From positions 1-64,000 of the forward strand of contig QJPP01003486.1 of assembly GCA_003996215.1 (NCBI GenBank): a DNA stretch of 64,000 bases, read 5' to 3'. Position 1 is the stretch's first letter, and the number at the start of each line of letters is the position of its first letter. Below, in pieces: positions 12,241 to 23,174 of this stretch. The stretch is from Jaltomata sinuosa. Taxonomy: Eukaryota; Streptophyta; Magnoliopsida; Solanales; Solanaceae. The notes below the pieces were generated by a model. It was not told where the DNA came from, made no database searches, and saw only the letters and a list, made by a program, of their open reading frames with translations. A program made the translations under genes and the position numbers.

Positions 12241-12786
12241 AGTAGTGCTATTCTTGCAGGGAATTTAACCAATGATGCAGTGATGCTGGGAGTGCACACT
12301 GTTTGTGATTCAAAGGGAGTTCACAAGTCCACTAGGTTAGTGTGCGATGAAAACGCAAGTGTCAACTTAATGTCATTGCCCACTTTCAAATGAATAGAGT
12401 TGGGGCAACCCACTAGCACAAACATGGAGTTCTTCATGATAGACCAGTCAATAAGGCAGCCTGTGGGGGTCAGTTGTGATATTTTGATCAAGGTAGGGAG
12501 AATTGTGTACCCTATGGACTTCTTAGTATTTGATTGCAAAGGGAGCTTTGAGATACCCGTTATCTTGGGGAAACCTAGCCTAAAAACAGGGGGTGCCTTG
12601 AGCAAAATGGACTTGGGAGAGTTGAAGTTTGTTTTGAATTATGAGGAAGCCACCTTCGATGTGAATAGATCTATGAGGCAACCAAGTGATCTCCAAATGG
12701 CCTTCACAATTGAAAAAATCGAGGAATGCATTGACTTGCACATGAGAGAGGGATTCATCGACGAAGTCTTAGAAGCTGTATTATAG
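12205..12786 (+). pseudogene. Athila aspartic protease region
   Basis: Retropepsin-type segment of the polyprotein. RLVCDENASVNLMSLPTFK (12340-12390) aligns with the family's CDLGASINLMPLS active-site strand. The catalytic Asp is present, but the usual D-L/S/T-G is D-E-N here. An in-frame stop follows Lys at 12391-12393. The next frame (12400-12786) holds the matching downstream parts: LVFDCKGSFEIPVILGKPSL (flap and second strand, family form IPIILGRPFL), TGGAL and GELKFVLNYEEATFDV. Protease would process Gag-Pol in the particle. The altered active site and internal stop make it non-functional. Confidence 0.8.
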
Positions 12787-12944
12787 AATCATGATGGTGA
12801 GGGGATAGAGGAGTTCGACGAGGTTTGTTGTGTGTTGGTGCGTATGGGTTCCTACTCTTATCCTCCAAAGAAACTGATCTAAAGAACAGGCAAACTCTAC
12901 CATCCAAACCTTCAATCATTGAGCCTCCTACCTTGAGGCTCAAG

Positions 12945-13980
12945 CCAGTACCTTCACATTTGAAATACGCCTATGTGGGAGCTAACGAGACCGTGCTGGT
13001 TATTATTTCCAATAAGTTAAGTGATAAGCAAGTGGAAGCTATGCTTAAAGTGTTGAAGAAGCATATCTGAGCTCTAGGGTGGACCATAGAATATATCATA
13101 GGTATACCTCCGGGAATATGCAAACACAAAATAAACCTCCAAGAGGAAAGCATTCCTTCCATTGAGCACCAACGAAGGCTTAACCCACCAATGCAAGAGG
13201 TGGTGAAGAAAAAAATTATTAAATGGTTGGATGCAGGGGTGGTCTTTCCCATATCTGATAGCACTTGGATTAGCCTAGTGCAATGTGTGCCAAAAAAAGG
13301 AGGAATTACCATATTTCCTAATGAGAAAGATGAATTGATAGCTCTCAGACCCGTGACCGGTTAGAGAGTACGCATGGACTACCAAAAATTAAATTCTTGG
13401 ACGGAAAAGGACCATTTTTCTCTCTAGTTCTACAATCAAATCTCAATCACTCCGGAAGACCAAGAAAAGACCATTTTCACATGTCTGTATGGGACATTTG
13501 CCTTCAAGAGAATGCCCTTTGGGCTTTGTAATGCCCCGTCCACCTTCTAAAGGTGTATAATGTCGATATTCTCAAACATGGTGAAAGACACCATGGAGAT
13601 TTTAATGGATGACTTCTCTGTTGTTGGGGATGAGTTTAGTGATTGTCTAGAGCATCTAGAGGTGGTGCTTAAAAGATGTTAGGAGACGAATTTGGTGTTG
13701 AATTGGAAAAAATGTCACTTCATGGTGAATGAGGGGATAGTCTTGGGGCACAAGAGCTCCGAAAAGGGGCTTGAAGTTGATCAAGCTAAAATTGAGGTTA
13801 TATCAAAGTTACCCCCTTCAAAAAGTATGAAGGGCGTCCGGAGTTTTCTTGGCCACGTTGAATTCTATAGGCGTTTTATCAAATACTTCTCAAAAGTAGC
13901 CTATCCCTTATGCAAGCTACTAGAAAAGGAGGCCAAATTTGACTTTGATGATAGATGCATGAAGGCATTTCTCACCTTGA
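12945..13980 (+). pseudogene. Athila reverse transcriptase domain
   Basis: Reverse transcriptase of the gypsy type, read through several frames and stops. Recognisable blocks in order: EHQRRLNPPMQEVVKKKIIK (family QRRLNP.M.EVVKKEI.KLL), WLDAGVVFPISDSTW, VQCVPKKGGI, RVRMDYQKLN, ITPEDQEKTIFTCLYGTFAF, RMPFGLCNAPSTF, then LMDDFSVVGDEFSDCLEHLE, where the usual Y/F-M/V-D-D active site keeps both Asp but starts with Leu. The connection block is VLGHKSSEKGLEVDQAKIEV...SFLGHVEFYRRFIKYFSKVAYPL. Stops include those near 13070, 13364, 13425, 13548 and 13681. The domain order and motifs are certain; enzyme activity is impossible as read. Confidence 0.92.
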
Positions 13981-14600
13981 AAGAAAAGTTAACCTACACC
14001 CCTATTATCACTTCACCGGATTGGTCAAGACCATTTGAGCTTATGTGCGACACCAGTGGCATAACTTTAGGGGCGGTGCTTGGCCAACGAAGTGAAAAAC
14101 TTTTTTACCCGATCTATTATGCAAGTTAAACTTTGAACATGGCCTAAACAAACTACACCATTACGGAATATGAATTATTGGATGTGGTGATTGCTTTTGA
14201 GAAATTTCAGGCATATCTCCCGGGACTAAGGTGGTAGTGCATACTAACCACGCAGCTATTAGGTATTTGATGAATAAAAAATATTCAAAGCCTTAATTAA
14301 TTTGGTGGGTGTTACTTCTTCAAGAGTTTGACTTTGAGGTAAAGGACCGGAGAGGGTGTGAGAACCAAGTGGCTGACCACTTATCGCGTTTGGAAAAAGA
14401 AGGAAGGCAGGCCTATGGGGGATCTTGAAATCAATGACTCATTCCACGATGAGCAAATTTTGGCTGTCTTCTGTGAATCAACACCTTGGTTTGCGGTTTT
14501 TGCTAATTACTTAGCAAGCGATATATTTACCGAGAGCTTGAACTCGACTCAAAAAAAAGAAATTCCTCCACAACATTCAGAAATATTATTGGGATGAGCC
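13981..14600 (+). pseudogene. Athila RNase H domain and linker
   Basis: Continues the RT frame to 14129 with DWSRPFELMCDTSGITLGAV (first catalytic Asp in CDTSG, family CDASDYAVGAVLGQ) and YPIYYAS (family HVIYYASKTL). After a stop, NYTITEYELLDVVIAFEKF (family NYTTTEKELLAVVFA.EKF, second catalytic acidic residue) and the degenerate strands to about 14400 follow. The block at 14358-14597 (HDEQILAV..TPWFAVFANYLAS) matches the linker between RNase H and integrase in Athila. RNase H normally removes RNA from the RNA-DNA hybrid. Multiple stops are present. Confidence 0.85.
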
Positions 14601-14619
14601 CTACTTGTTCTAGATTTGC

Positions 14620-15779
14620 ACCGATGGGATGATACGGAGGTGCATACCAGAAATTGAAATATCACCCATTCTTAGAGCATGTCATTCGTCTTTGTTGGTA
14701 GACATCATGGGGGTATGCACACGGCCTCTAAAGTGTTGCAAAGTGGATTCTATTGGCCTACCTTGTTTCAAGATTCCCATGAGTTAGTAAAGGAGTGTGA
14801 CAAGTGTCAACGGGGAGGGGGCATATCCCGATACCACGAATTTCCACTAACGCCCATCCTTGAGGTTGAATTGTTTGATGTATGGGGTATCAATTTCATG
14901 GGTCCCTTTACAAGCTCACATTGGAACACATACATTCTAGTGGCTATGGACTACGTGTCCAAATGGGTCGAGGTGGTGGCTTTACCAAATAATGAAGGGA
15001 GAAGCGTGACTGTTTTTCTCAAAAAGCATATTTTTGCTCGGTTTAGTCCCCCCCCCCCCCCCCATGCCATCATTAGTGATGTAGGATCGCACTTTTGCAA
15101 CAAGTTTTTTAGCACACTACTTAAGAAATATGGAGTCAAACACAAAGTAGCCACCCCCAACCATCCACAAATATGCGGGCAAGTTTAGGTGTCTAACCGG
15201 GAGATCAAGTTCATCCTTTCATAATCGGTGAATGTTCACTAAACGAATTGGTCACGCAAGTTGTACGATACATTATGGGCATATAGGACAGCTTACAAAA
15301 CCCCGATTGGAATGCCCCCTTACCAATTAGTGTTTGGAAAGGCTTGTCATCTCCCAGTCGAATTGGAACACAAGGCTATGTGGGCCTTGAAGAAGTTGAA
15401 CTTGGATTAAGAGAGAGTTGCTCGTGCTAGAGTGGAAGACCTTAATGAAATAGATGAGTTTCGGATGTGGTCTTATGAAAGTGCCTTCATCTACAAAGCC
15501 CGGATGAAGCTCTATCATGATCAATAAATCTTAAGGCGAGAGTTCCATCCGGGATATTGGGTGCTCCTATTCAATTCAAGACTCTGGATTTTTTTGGGAA
15601 AACTAAGGTCCAAATGGTCGGGTCCTTTTAAATTTCATCAAGCCTTCACCAATGGAGCCATAGAATTTTAAAATGAGGATGGCTCAGTATTCAAAGTCAA
15701 TGGGCAGCGAGTAAAGAAGTACTTGGGAATTCTAGAGGAGGTTGCATTCTTAGAGGCTATCTACCTAGACGAACCTTGA
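14620..15779 (+). pseudogene. Athila integrase
   Basis: An HHCC zinc-binding region at about 14690-14820 shows GRHHGGMHTASKVLQSGFYW then CDKCQRGG. The catalytic core follows: LFDVWGINFMGPF, where the first catalytic Asp (family GIDFMGPF) is Asn; AMDYVSKWVEVVALPNNEG; AIISDVGSHFCNKFF with the second Asp; and NREIKFIL with the Glu after a stop at about 15188. A run of 16 C at 15048-15063 adds Pro codons just before AIISD. C-terminal blocks to 15779 (WAYRTAYKTPIGMPPYQLVF, KACHLPVELEHKAMWALK, EFRMWSYESAFIYK, SKWSGPFKF, VNGQRVKKYLG) complete the usual Athila integrase. It would insert cDNA; several stops and the Asp-to-Asn change rule out activity. Confidence 0.92.
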
Positions 15780-18070
15780 GTGGGAGGTACCTTCATCGAG
15801 CAGTGATGTTAAACCAAGCACTTCATGAGAGGCAACCCAAGCATTTTCATTTTTATTAATTTCTGTACTATTTGCTTTCTGGTTTTACTTTGTATGTTGT
15901 TTTCAATAGTCTTGTAGTGGGAACCAATCTAAGACGGTGTGTGCAATGATCAGGATGTGTGGAGCGATGTGTGATTACATTTCAGGAGGTGCGCATCGCA
16001 TAGCATGTCGTACATGCATAACAAAAAACTGAGAAAATGGACTCCACAACCTGCGACTGGTGTGCGGTCACATAAGCATTAGTGCGTGTCGCACACCAGT
16101 TTCACACCTCTTAGACAAAACACTGGCAGTTTTCTCCAAAAATCCACACCTCCATGTGATCAGTGAGGTATTTCACATATCCAGAAGCGCGTGTCACACA
16201 GCCTTCGCACAATGATAAACAGAAACACGATCTAAATTAACCTATTGGTTGTGCGATGGAGGTGCATCCACATCAGTATTAGTGCGGTTTGCACATCAGG
16301 GAGTGTTCTTTTTTCTCTAGCTAATATCATTGAGGACAATGCACTATCTGAGTTTGGGGGTTTATTTTAATTGAAATATCACCTCGTTAATAGTAGTTTA
16401 GCAATAAACTCCAAGGGTTTTCTTAATACTACGGTTCTTTCCCAAAGAGCAAAAGTTTTTGATTATTTTCTTTTTTTTTTCTTTTGTTTTTGTGTCAAAC
16501 CGGGTTGGTGTTTTCCTATGATAGATTGAGAGGAAACTTTCTTAAGGTAAAATGCCAAGTTTTAGTTTTAAATTGAGTCTGTAGTTGCTTGTCTTGAATT
16601 GGGTCCACCATAAAAAAATCTTGGCAAATTGTTTTTGAAAATAAAAGAAAGAAGGGAAATGAATTTTTTGAGGAAAAACATTCTCTTTTCATGACTTGCA
16701 CACTCTCTCTTTGGCGTGATTGACTCACAAATGAGTGTGTAACGAACTCGGAGTAGTTTGTCAAAAATCATTTGTCCCAATTGATTTTGATACTAATGAA
16801 AGAAGTCTTGTGGCATGATGCCTTGTGTGGTGAGACTTTACCTTGACTCTTGTGCATGTGTGTTGCCTAGAACTTGCCCCGAATATGATTCAAGAAAAAT
16901 TCTAGGTGTGATCGATCTTGGAAGATGACCTTAGGCCCTTTTTTATAGCCACTTCACCCAAATAACTTCCCATAACATCAATCCTAGTGAACCCTTTTGA
17001 GCTTGTAACCGTTCTTTGGCACCTTGTTAACACCTTGACCTTTTTGAATCTCTTTCTTGGAACCCATCCTCTCTAATTGCTTGAAAGTGAAATGTAGGCT
17101 AAAGCCTATGTTTAGGGGGGAAATGAAAAGACAACATAGGCAAATGCCTAAGTTTGGGGGTGTATGTGATCAAATAAAGAGAAAAAAAGGAATGCACTTC
17201 AAATGCAAGGTATCACCTTAGGTTTGAATTGAAAATTGCTCCAAAAGTCAATCCAATGAGCGAAAATGGAAAGTAAAAATAGATGCTACCAAATGAATAT
17301 GATACAAGAAGTCGAATGATCATGATTGAAAAAGGAGAAGTTTGGGTTGTGTGAGGGAGAAATATGGTGAAGTTGAAATTTGAAAATGTGAGCAGTGTTC
17401 GAAATGAGAACAAAGAGCATTAGGGAGGTGTAGTAACTTTAACCAAATGAAATCCTCACCTTAGCCCTAGACATCATCATAACCCGCAAGTCCTTGGTGA
17501 TTTCGAGCTTGGCTACCTTACATTAGTGGTGATTTACATGAAGGGAAAGCCTATGGTTCAACGTGTATGCACTTGAACTTCCTTGAGAGAGTGAGAGTCT
17601 TCTTGTTTCTCCTTTAATCTCGTTGTTTTGAGAATTGATTGATTGTGAGTGGGATTCTCTCTTGTGGTGAGTGGAATCATGCACTTGAATTGAAACATGA
17701 AGTCTCTATTTCAATTGAGGGAAATGAATGAGACAAGTTGTGTGGTGAATCTCGAGGAAAACCTAGACGGTCCATGCCAATGACTTGATAAGCTTAAATG
17801 TCTTATTTTGAATGAAAAAATTCCCTTGGTTTTGAATGAGAAATGAAGTCCTTTTGGAAAATATTTTTTTTAAAATGAGCAATTGCCTTTAGTTTGTGAT
17901 GGTTCAAATTGAGATGAGCATCGTAGTTGAGTCTTTTGTTTTAGTCTTTTGTTTATTCTTTTTCTAAATTTTTAGTATAGATTAGTCTTTTGTGCCTTGA
18001 TTGAGTCTAGAGCATAATTCATTGTGAGTGTCTTTCTTGAAGACAAGCAATAGTTCAAGTTTGGGGGTTT
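15780..18070 (+). other. Athila non-coding 3' region with polypurine tracts
   Basis: About 2.3 kb between the integrase stop and the 3' LTR, the place of the optional env-like frame in Athila. I find no env-like frame. It holds further GTGCG...CGCAC palindromes (15989-16000, 16282-16294), three copies of an AGTTTGGGGG-type purine tract (16351-16362, 17151-17161 and the real polypurine tract 18059-18070), and long AT-rich stretches. Small open frames on either strand here have no supporting features. Confidence 0.7.
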
Positions 18071-19356
18071 GATAAGTCGGTAATCTACCAACTTATTGAG
18101 CCTAAATCCATGAATTATTGCTATGTTTTGAATATATTTAGAGGTTCTTATGGTCTTTATTGATGTCTATGCAGGTACTTTTGATTAGTGATGAAAAACA
18201 AAGAAATGGACCCAAAAAGAACTCAAAAGGAGTGAAGTGTGGAAGGATCGAAAAAGATGGAGATTTTGGCCTGAGATGTGGTGCCCGTGCGACACGCACA
18301 ACCCGTGGTGCGGAACGCATCCCTACCGCATGGGTATGCAAAATTCACTGAAGAATCTGCTAAGGGGTGTGGTCATTGTGCGACGCACACAACCCAAGGT
18401 GCAAACCACACCTCCTCCGTATGAAGCCTCTAAAATGAGCTGAAGTCACTGGTCCAAGTGAAGATAGTGTGTCGCACATCATGATGTGCAAACCGCACGT
18501 CGTGTCGCACACCACCCGAAGTGCAATTTTGTCCTAAATTTTAGTGACGTTTTGGGAAAGTATAAAAGCCAATTTAGTCACAACTGTAAATAACATTCTT
18601 CAGTCCAAAACATTCTGAAGAGCTTTCTACCTTTAAGAATAAGTTTTCCTCTCCAAAGAGAAGAGGGTTTGAATCCATTCTCTTGGTTAACCATTTGTGT
18701 ACTCAAATTGAGCTTAGAACTTGAAATATAGCTTGAATGAAGAGGATTTTGACTTACCCATTTGGTATATCTCTCTCCTTATGTGTTGATAATGGGTACT
18801 TGACAAATGGGTGTGGGTGTTTTTTATTCTTGCTTATAATTGCTTATTTGACATGGGTCTAGTAGTTTCACCAAGTTTTAATCTAAAAATAGGTGGTGCA
18901 AACATTAATTTTCATTACTTGACTATGGTGTTTCTTGAAAGAGAATTTCATGGTTTCGGATGTGAGATTACTAGTGGAAACTTGGGACTTTATTCAGATT
19001 TGAGGCTATAAATAGCTCATATCGACGGAATCACCCACTTAAGGGTCTAAGCTAGAGATAGTATGACTTCCCCAAGCTAGATATTCGTTGCTTGTTGACT
19101 TAACCGATGATGCTCTAACTGGGATTATCAGATATATGGTTGTTGGTCGAAAGATAAACAACCATACCCATGACCAATGCTACTTATGTCAATAAGCGAG
19201 AATAAGTGTGAATTGATAAACACCCTATCCCACATTAAGGAAACACCCTATCCCACATTAAGGCCCCATTGTATACACATCCCTAGTCGCCTACTCAATT
19301 TGATACACCTGTTTTACTTAGTTGCTTTTTAAATTTGAATTATGATTGTAGTGACT
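18071..19356 (+). repeat. 3' LTR of plus-strand Athila, truncated
   Basis: Starts TGATAAGTCGGTAATCTACC after the polypurine tract AGTTTTGGGGGTT. It follows the 5' LTR closely (for example CAGTCCAAAACATTCTGAAG, CTCTCCAAAGAGAAGAGGG, GGTCTAAGCTAGAGATAG) until TTATGATTGTAGTGA at about 19356. There the 5' LTR continues for about 200 bp more but this copy switches to unrelated minus-strand element sequence. It has a short internal duplication (AACACCCTATCCCACATTAA twice at 19221-19260). Confidence 0.85.
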
Positions 19357-19820
19357 TCCATTTGGAGGATTTGAACCTTTGACCCAAACTTGAATCAAAT
19401 TTCCGATGGAAATCCCGGGTGACGGTTTGAACATGAGAAGGCCATTCTCTTGATTTTGCATTTCGCACTTTTTAGCCTTCAAGTGAGGAAGGACGCTTTC
19501 CCTCTTACCCCGACAAACTCAAAACCAGATAAACCTTTATCCACCCTCCTTCCAAGGTCTTCCAAAAGCTTGATTATTTTGAATTTCGTCCATTCAATCA
19601 AACTTAAGGTCGAACAATGGTTGAAGTGGGATTTGGGAATCTCCACCTTCAAGCTTGCCTCATTCATAACATCCTCACTTTGAGATGCCATGGCATCATT
19701 CAACAAAATAAAAATAGACAAAATAAAAACAACTATTCACAAAATTGAACTAGAGTAAGTGCACTCAAATTCAAACTAACTCAATACGCTAAATTATTCG
19801 CTGGAAACGATGCTATTTTC
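19357..19820 (-). pseudogene. Second internal fragment of non-autonomous Athila relative (MASQ frame)
   Basis: Minus-strand leader plus start of a coding frame, directly downstream (in its orientation) of the LTR at 19821-21152. The primer site (TAGCATCGTTTCCAGCGA, 19798-19815) and about 110 bp of leader are nearly the same as those at 23045-23170. The ATG at 19691 gives MASQSEDVMNEASLKVEIPK..., about 70 residues, then a stop and a degenerate tail to 19357. Only the MASQ start is shared with the frame at 23045; the rest differs completely. No family recognised. It is charged (Lys/Glu/Arg) with no zinc motif. Confidence 0.55.
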
Positions 19821-21152
19821 GATAACGCTCAAAAGCGCTCTTCTATGGAGGTGATTGCGATCGTTAGAGCAAAAGACATTTATATTCCCAATGAGTGTCG
19901 GGGTCGTACCCACAGAGAACAATATAGTCGCAATCGAGCTAATAAAGAATCTAAGCAATTTATTGAAGTTCAATTAACAAAAAAGGGAAAGATATATAAA
20001 AGGGGGGTTTTAGACTAAAAACTAAAGATAAAAGTAAATCAAATAAAAGATAGATTGATCAATGGCTTTCACCTTGGTTTCATCAAGCAAGGACAACACG
20101 GGATACTTGGGAATGGGAATTTAATTCACAAGACTTACACTTGATTAACACATGGGTAGTCTTGGCTAAAGGTGGACTTAACCGTATTTCGACCAATCAA
20201 GCAACAATCCTCATAGGTTCTCTCGAATCACCATGAGTGAGCAATAACCAACAAATTTACTTGGGTGAGTTGGGTTATCTCTAACCCCAACTCTTAGATG
20301 GGAGTTTCCGACAACCAAACTATCTCTAGCCTTGATCTAGAGTGGAAATCTCAAATCCCCACTATTGAATCTTCCCGAATTTAAAGAAATCCTCTCTCAA
20401 GCAAAAACCCAAATTAGAAGGTTAAGTCAATGTTTGCAACCATTAACTATAAATTCAAGCATGGAGGATTCAATAGACACAAATAATTAACCAAAAGCAA
20501 AATCTATATATGAATCAAATACCCAACAAGTATTATCTCTAATACAAATCCAAATCGCAATTCAACAATTACACCAATAAAATAGCAATTAAGAACAAGA
20601 GTTGAAGAATTGAAACTAAAGATTTTACAGTAAAGAGCATCCAAATCTTCACTCCTATGGTGTTGGTTGATGAACTTGCTCTCCAAGCTTTGCCAAAAGT
20701 TGTGAGAATAGCCAAAGATGTGTTCCAAGATGTCTAACAAGACTTTTATGTGGATTGGGGTTTCCAAATATGTGAAATTCCAAGATTGCCCAATTGCCTT
20801 CGCTTTCCTTCTTCGCCTACGTGGAAGGTCCGCCGCGAATGCAAAGTGTCTTTGTCTGGTTGACCTTTGCGTACGCGGTCAATGCATCGCATTCTAGGAG
20901 CTTTGCTTCAGTTAACCTTTGCGTACTCGTGTGGGACACCACTTTCGCGTAGGCATGTGCTTCTTCCAGTCACTTGCTTCTTCGAATAGCTTCCTTTTGA
21001 CTTGTTTTCATCTAAATTCTTCCCGGACACTTCTAAAACACAAAGACCTACAAAATAGAAGTAATCCATGTCATTTGCACTATTTTCCAACATAAATTAG
21101 CAAAAAGTATAAGATTAAGAGCTTATAAAGTAGGTAGAATACCAACTTATCA
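19821..21152 (-). repeat. LTR of non-autonomous Athila relative (left copy)
   Basis: 1332 bp on the minus strand, starting TGATAAGTTGGTATTC at 21152 right after a polypurine tract (TTTGGGGGTT) and ending GCGTTATC at 19821 before a primer site. It is homologous to 23175-24535 (for example the AAAAGACATTTATATTCCC block, GTTTGCAACCATTAACTATAAATTC and the CAATTACACC... block). It is flanked by internal sequence on both sides. Confidence 0.85.
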
Positions 21153-22599
21153 AACCCCCAAACTTGAACTATTGCTTGTCCTCAAGAAACTAAAAATTCT
21201 AACTCAAGTGGCACACTACCCAAGTGCAAAGACATCACTTCAAGCCAAGGGAAACCCATTTCAAGCACCAAGCATGACTTTTGTTGGTACTAATGATTAT
21301 TCAATCACATGATAACGTACTCTAAACATGTCCCTCTATTCAAAACACAATTCAAGGATGCAATGGAACTATAAGAACAACCAAGTGACAACAACCAATC
21401 CTCAAGATATGACCCAAAACACTAGCTTACCACGTGCTCTTTCGACTCATTTTCGGAGTTTATCAATGTCGCCAACTATCCTAATTCACATGCCCTCACA
21501 AGAATGAAGGTCCAAAAAACACATTATGTACAAAGATAATCACAAGGGACAAATACAAATACTCACACTAACAAGGAAGTTCAAGTGCTAACAAGTATCA
21601 ACCATAGGCTTGCCCTTATTTTTATTCGCCACTAGCTTAAGAACAATCGGTCGAAGATCTCAAAGATATTTTCTAAGATTGTAATGTAGGCTCGGGGACG
21701 GGTAGGATACGCATTTGGATTCAAGTGACTACATCCTTCTTAAACTCTACACAACTTTTTCAATTTGAAGCGGAAGCCATCTCTTTCATTTTCATTCAAC
21801 ACGAGGCACCATTTCACTTCTTTTTATTTGAATCTCCAATTCTTATCATTTCCTTCACCTTGGAGGATTTTCTTTCTTTCCTTACCTCTTTGCTTTTCTT
21901 TTCAAAATCTTTCTTCTTTTTGGCAATTCTTTTTATGCAACAAACCAAGATAAGCTCACTTAGTACTCATCCAAGGTATCTTTAATCAACCCCCAAACTT
22001 AGGCTTTTAACCTCGATTTCACACTTGTGGAGTTCAAGGAGGGACGGGTTCAAGAGAGGGATTCATAGTCAAAATGATTCAAGGCCTGTACCGAGGTTGC
22101 CAAAAAAGAGGTATTAGGCTCAACCGAGGTGACTAATGATTCAATTTGAGTGCAATGTTGGCTTTTAAGGCTAAGTAGGCTTCAATAATCACAAAGAAGG
22201 CCTAAGATCAATTCACCAACCAAAAGTAATCAAAACTAGCTTTAAAGACTAACCGGAAAAGTTCTAGTTAACACAAGCAAGCAGAAGAATTATTCAACTA
22301 AACCTCACCACACATGGCATGCGAATAATTCAAGAAAGATCAATTTCAACTTCCTAAACAAGAACAAGAAGGAACCATATTTTTCATTATCACCGCTAAT
22401 GAGCTAAGAGTCACAAAAAGATCAACGGGTTGTCATAAATGTCATTTTCACCATGCACTTTTCACAAAATTTTTGGAAGGGTATGCCTATTTCACTTAAC
22501 ATGCAAGACTACTTCATGAGTACCAAACAAGTCAATGGCAACCAAAATCTCAAAAGTTCATTGAGTGAGCTTGGAGGGTTTTATTCACCAATTTGACCA

Positions 22600-23045
22600 A
22601 GAGGAGTGGACACACCTGCCATGGGTTGTATGGCACGGTTGTTCTCCTGTTATTCTTTAGCCCTTGCGTCCACAAAGCCTTGCTTTATGGATTGCACACC
22701 CTCCTCTAGAGTGTCTTTCTTGGCCAAGAGAGTTTGGAGCTTGGCACATATGCTTTCTTAGCTTGCTACATCATGGTTCCTATTAAGATCACAAGCACCA
22801 CTAGTAACGTTGTTATCACAAGAGGGGGGAGGAGGACGGTCATCATTAGGGCATTCGCTCTAATGTCCATCACGACCACCACACAAATAGCAATCGCACC
22901 CATCATAGGAGCGAGTAGGTGAATACCTCTCTCTCCTAGGAAAAATTTTACACCTCCACCAAATATGGGGCCCTCCACAATAACAATAAGGATTCTTATA
23001 AGGCAGGGTCCAATCCTCAAAGTTTCTATCATTCTGAGATGCCAT
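22600..23045 (-). pseudogene. Small Cys-rich frame (MASQ) of the non-autonomous element
   Basis: The ATG at 23045 starts MASQNDRNFEDWTLPYKNP, followed by two cysteine clusters, CYCGGPHIWWRC and CYLCGGRDGH(stop)SEC. These resemble retroviral CCHC zinc knuckles with irregular spacing. An in-frame TAG at about 22858-22860 replaces what is probably Trp. Reading on gives an Asp/Pro-rich stretch, then another stop and a Leu/Lys-rich, possibly coiled segment (SICAKLQTLLAKKDTLEEGV). It may be a reduced nucleocapsid-like Gag able to bind element RNA; that function is inferred. Its position right after the leader is the usual place of gag. I do not recognise a precise family. Confidence 0.5.
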
Positions 23046-23152
23046 GGTATCAATCATCAAAATAAAACCAAACAAAATAAAAACAACTATTCATAAATTT
23101 GAACTAATGTAAGTAAACTCAAATTCTAAACTAACTCAATACGCCAAATTGT

Positions 23153-23170
23153 TCCCCAGCAACGATGCTA
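23153..23170 (-). promoter_or_regulatory. Primer-binding site of non-autonomous element
   Basis: The minus strand reads TAGCATCGTTGCTGGGGA four bases after the LTR end TTATCA. This is related to the Athila tRNA-Asp-type site, with CATCG in place of CGCCG, and it marks this group as distinct from the plus-strand Athila. Confidence 0.75.
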
Positions 23171-23174
23171 TTTT

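Larger units (their letters stand above)
9579..19356 (+). mobile_element. Athila-lineage Ty3/gypsy retrotransposon, degenerate
   Basis: Order: 5' LTR 9579-11165, primer site 11170-11187, gag remnant, protease, RT, RNase H, integrase (to about 15779), long non-coding 3' region, polypurine tract about 18059-18070, 3' LTR from 18071 cut off at about 19356. The primer site matches the tRNA-Asp type typical of Athila, and the pol motifs (MDDFSV in RT, HHCC zinc region, NFMGPF) support Ty3/gypsy. Many stops and frameshifts show long inactivity. It lies inside the 3' LTR of Del-minus. Confidence 0.9.
21153..23174 (-). mobile_element. Short internal region of non-autonomous Athila relative
   Basis: Only 2.0 kb between two LTRs, with primer site at its right end and polypurine tract (AGTTTGGGGGTTTG on the minus strand) at its left. 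It contains no RT, protease or integrase. It includes one small frame (see 22600-23045) and a long 3' region with a second tract of the same type at 21988-22000. With its two LTRs the unit 19821-24535 is 4.7 kb, the size of a gag-only or non-coding derivative that would need enzymes from an autonomous Athila. Confidence 0.75.

Noticed and set aside
15780..18070. Envelope-like gene of Athila
   Set aside because: No long frame, signal or membrane segments could be followed in this interval.
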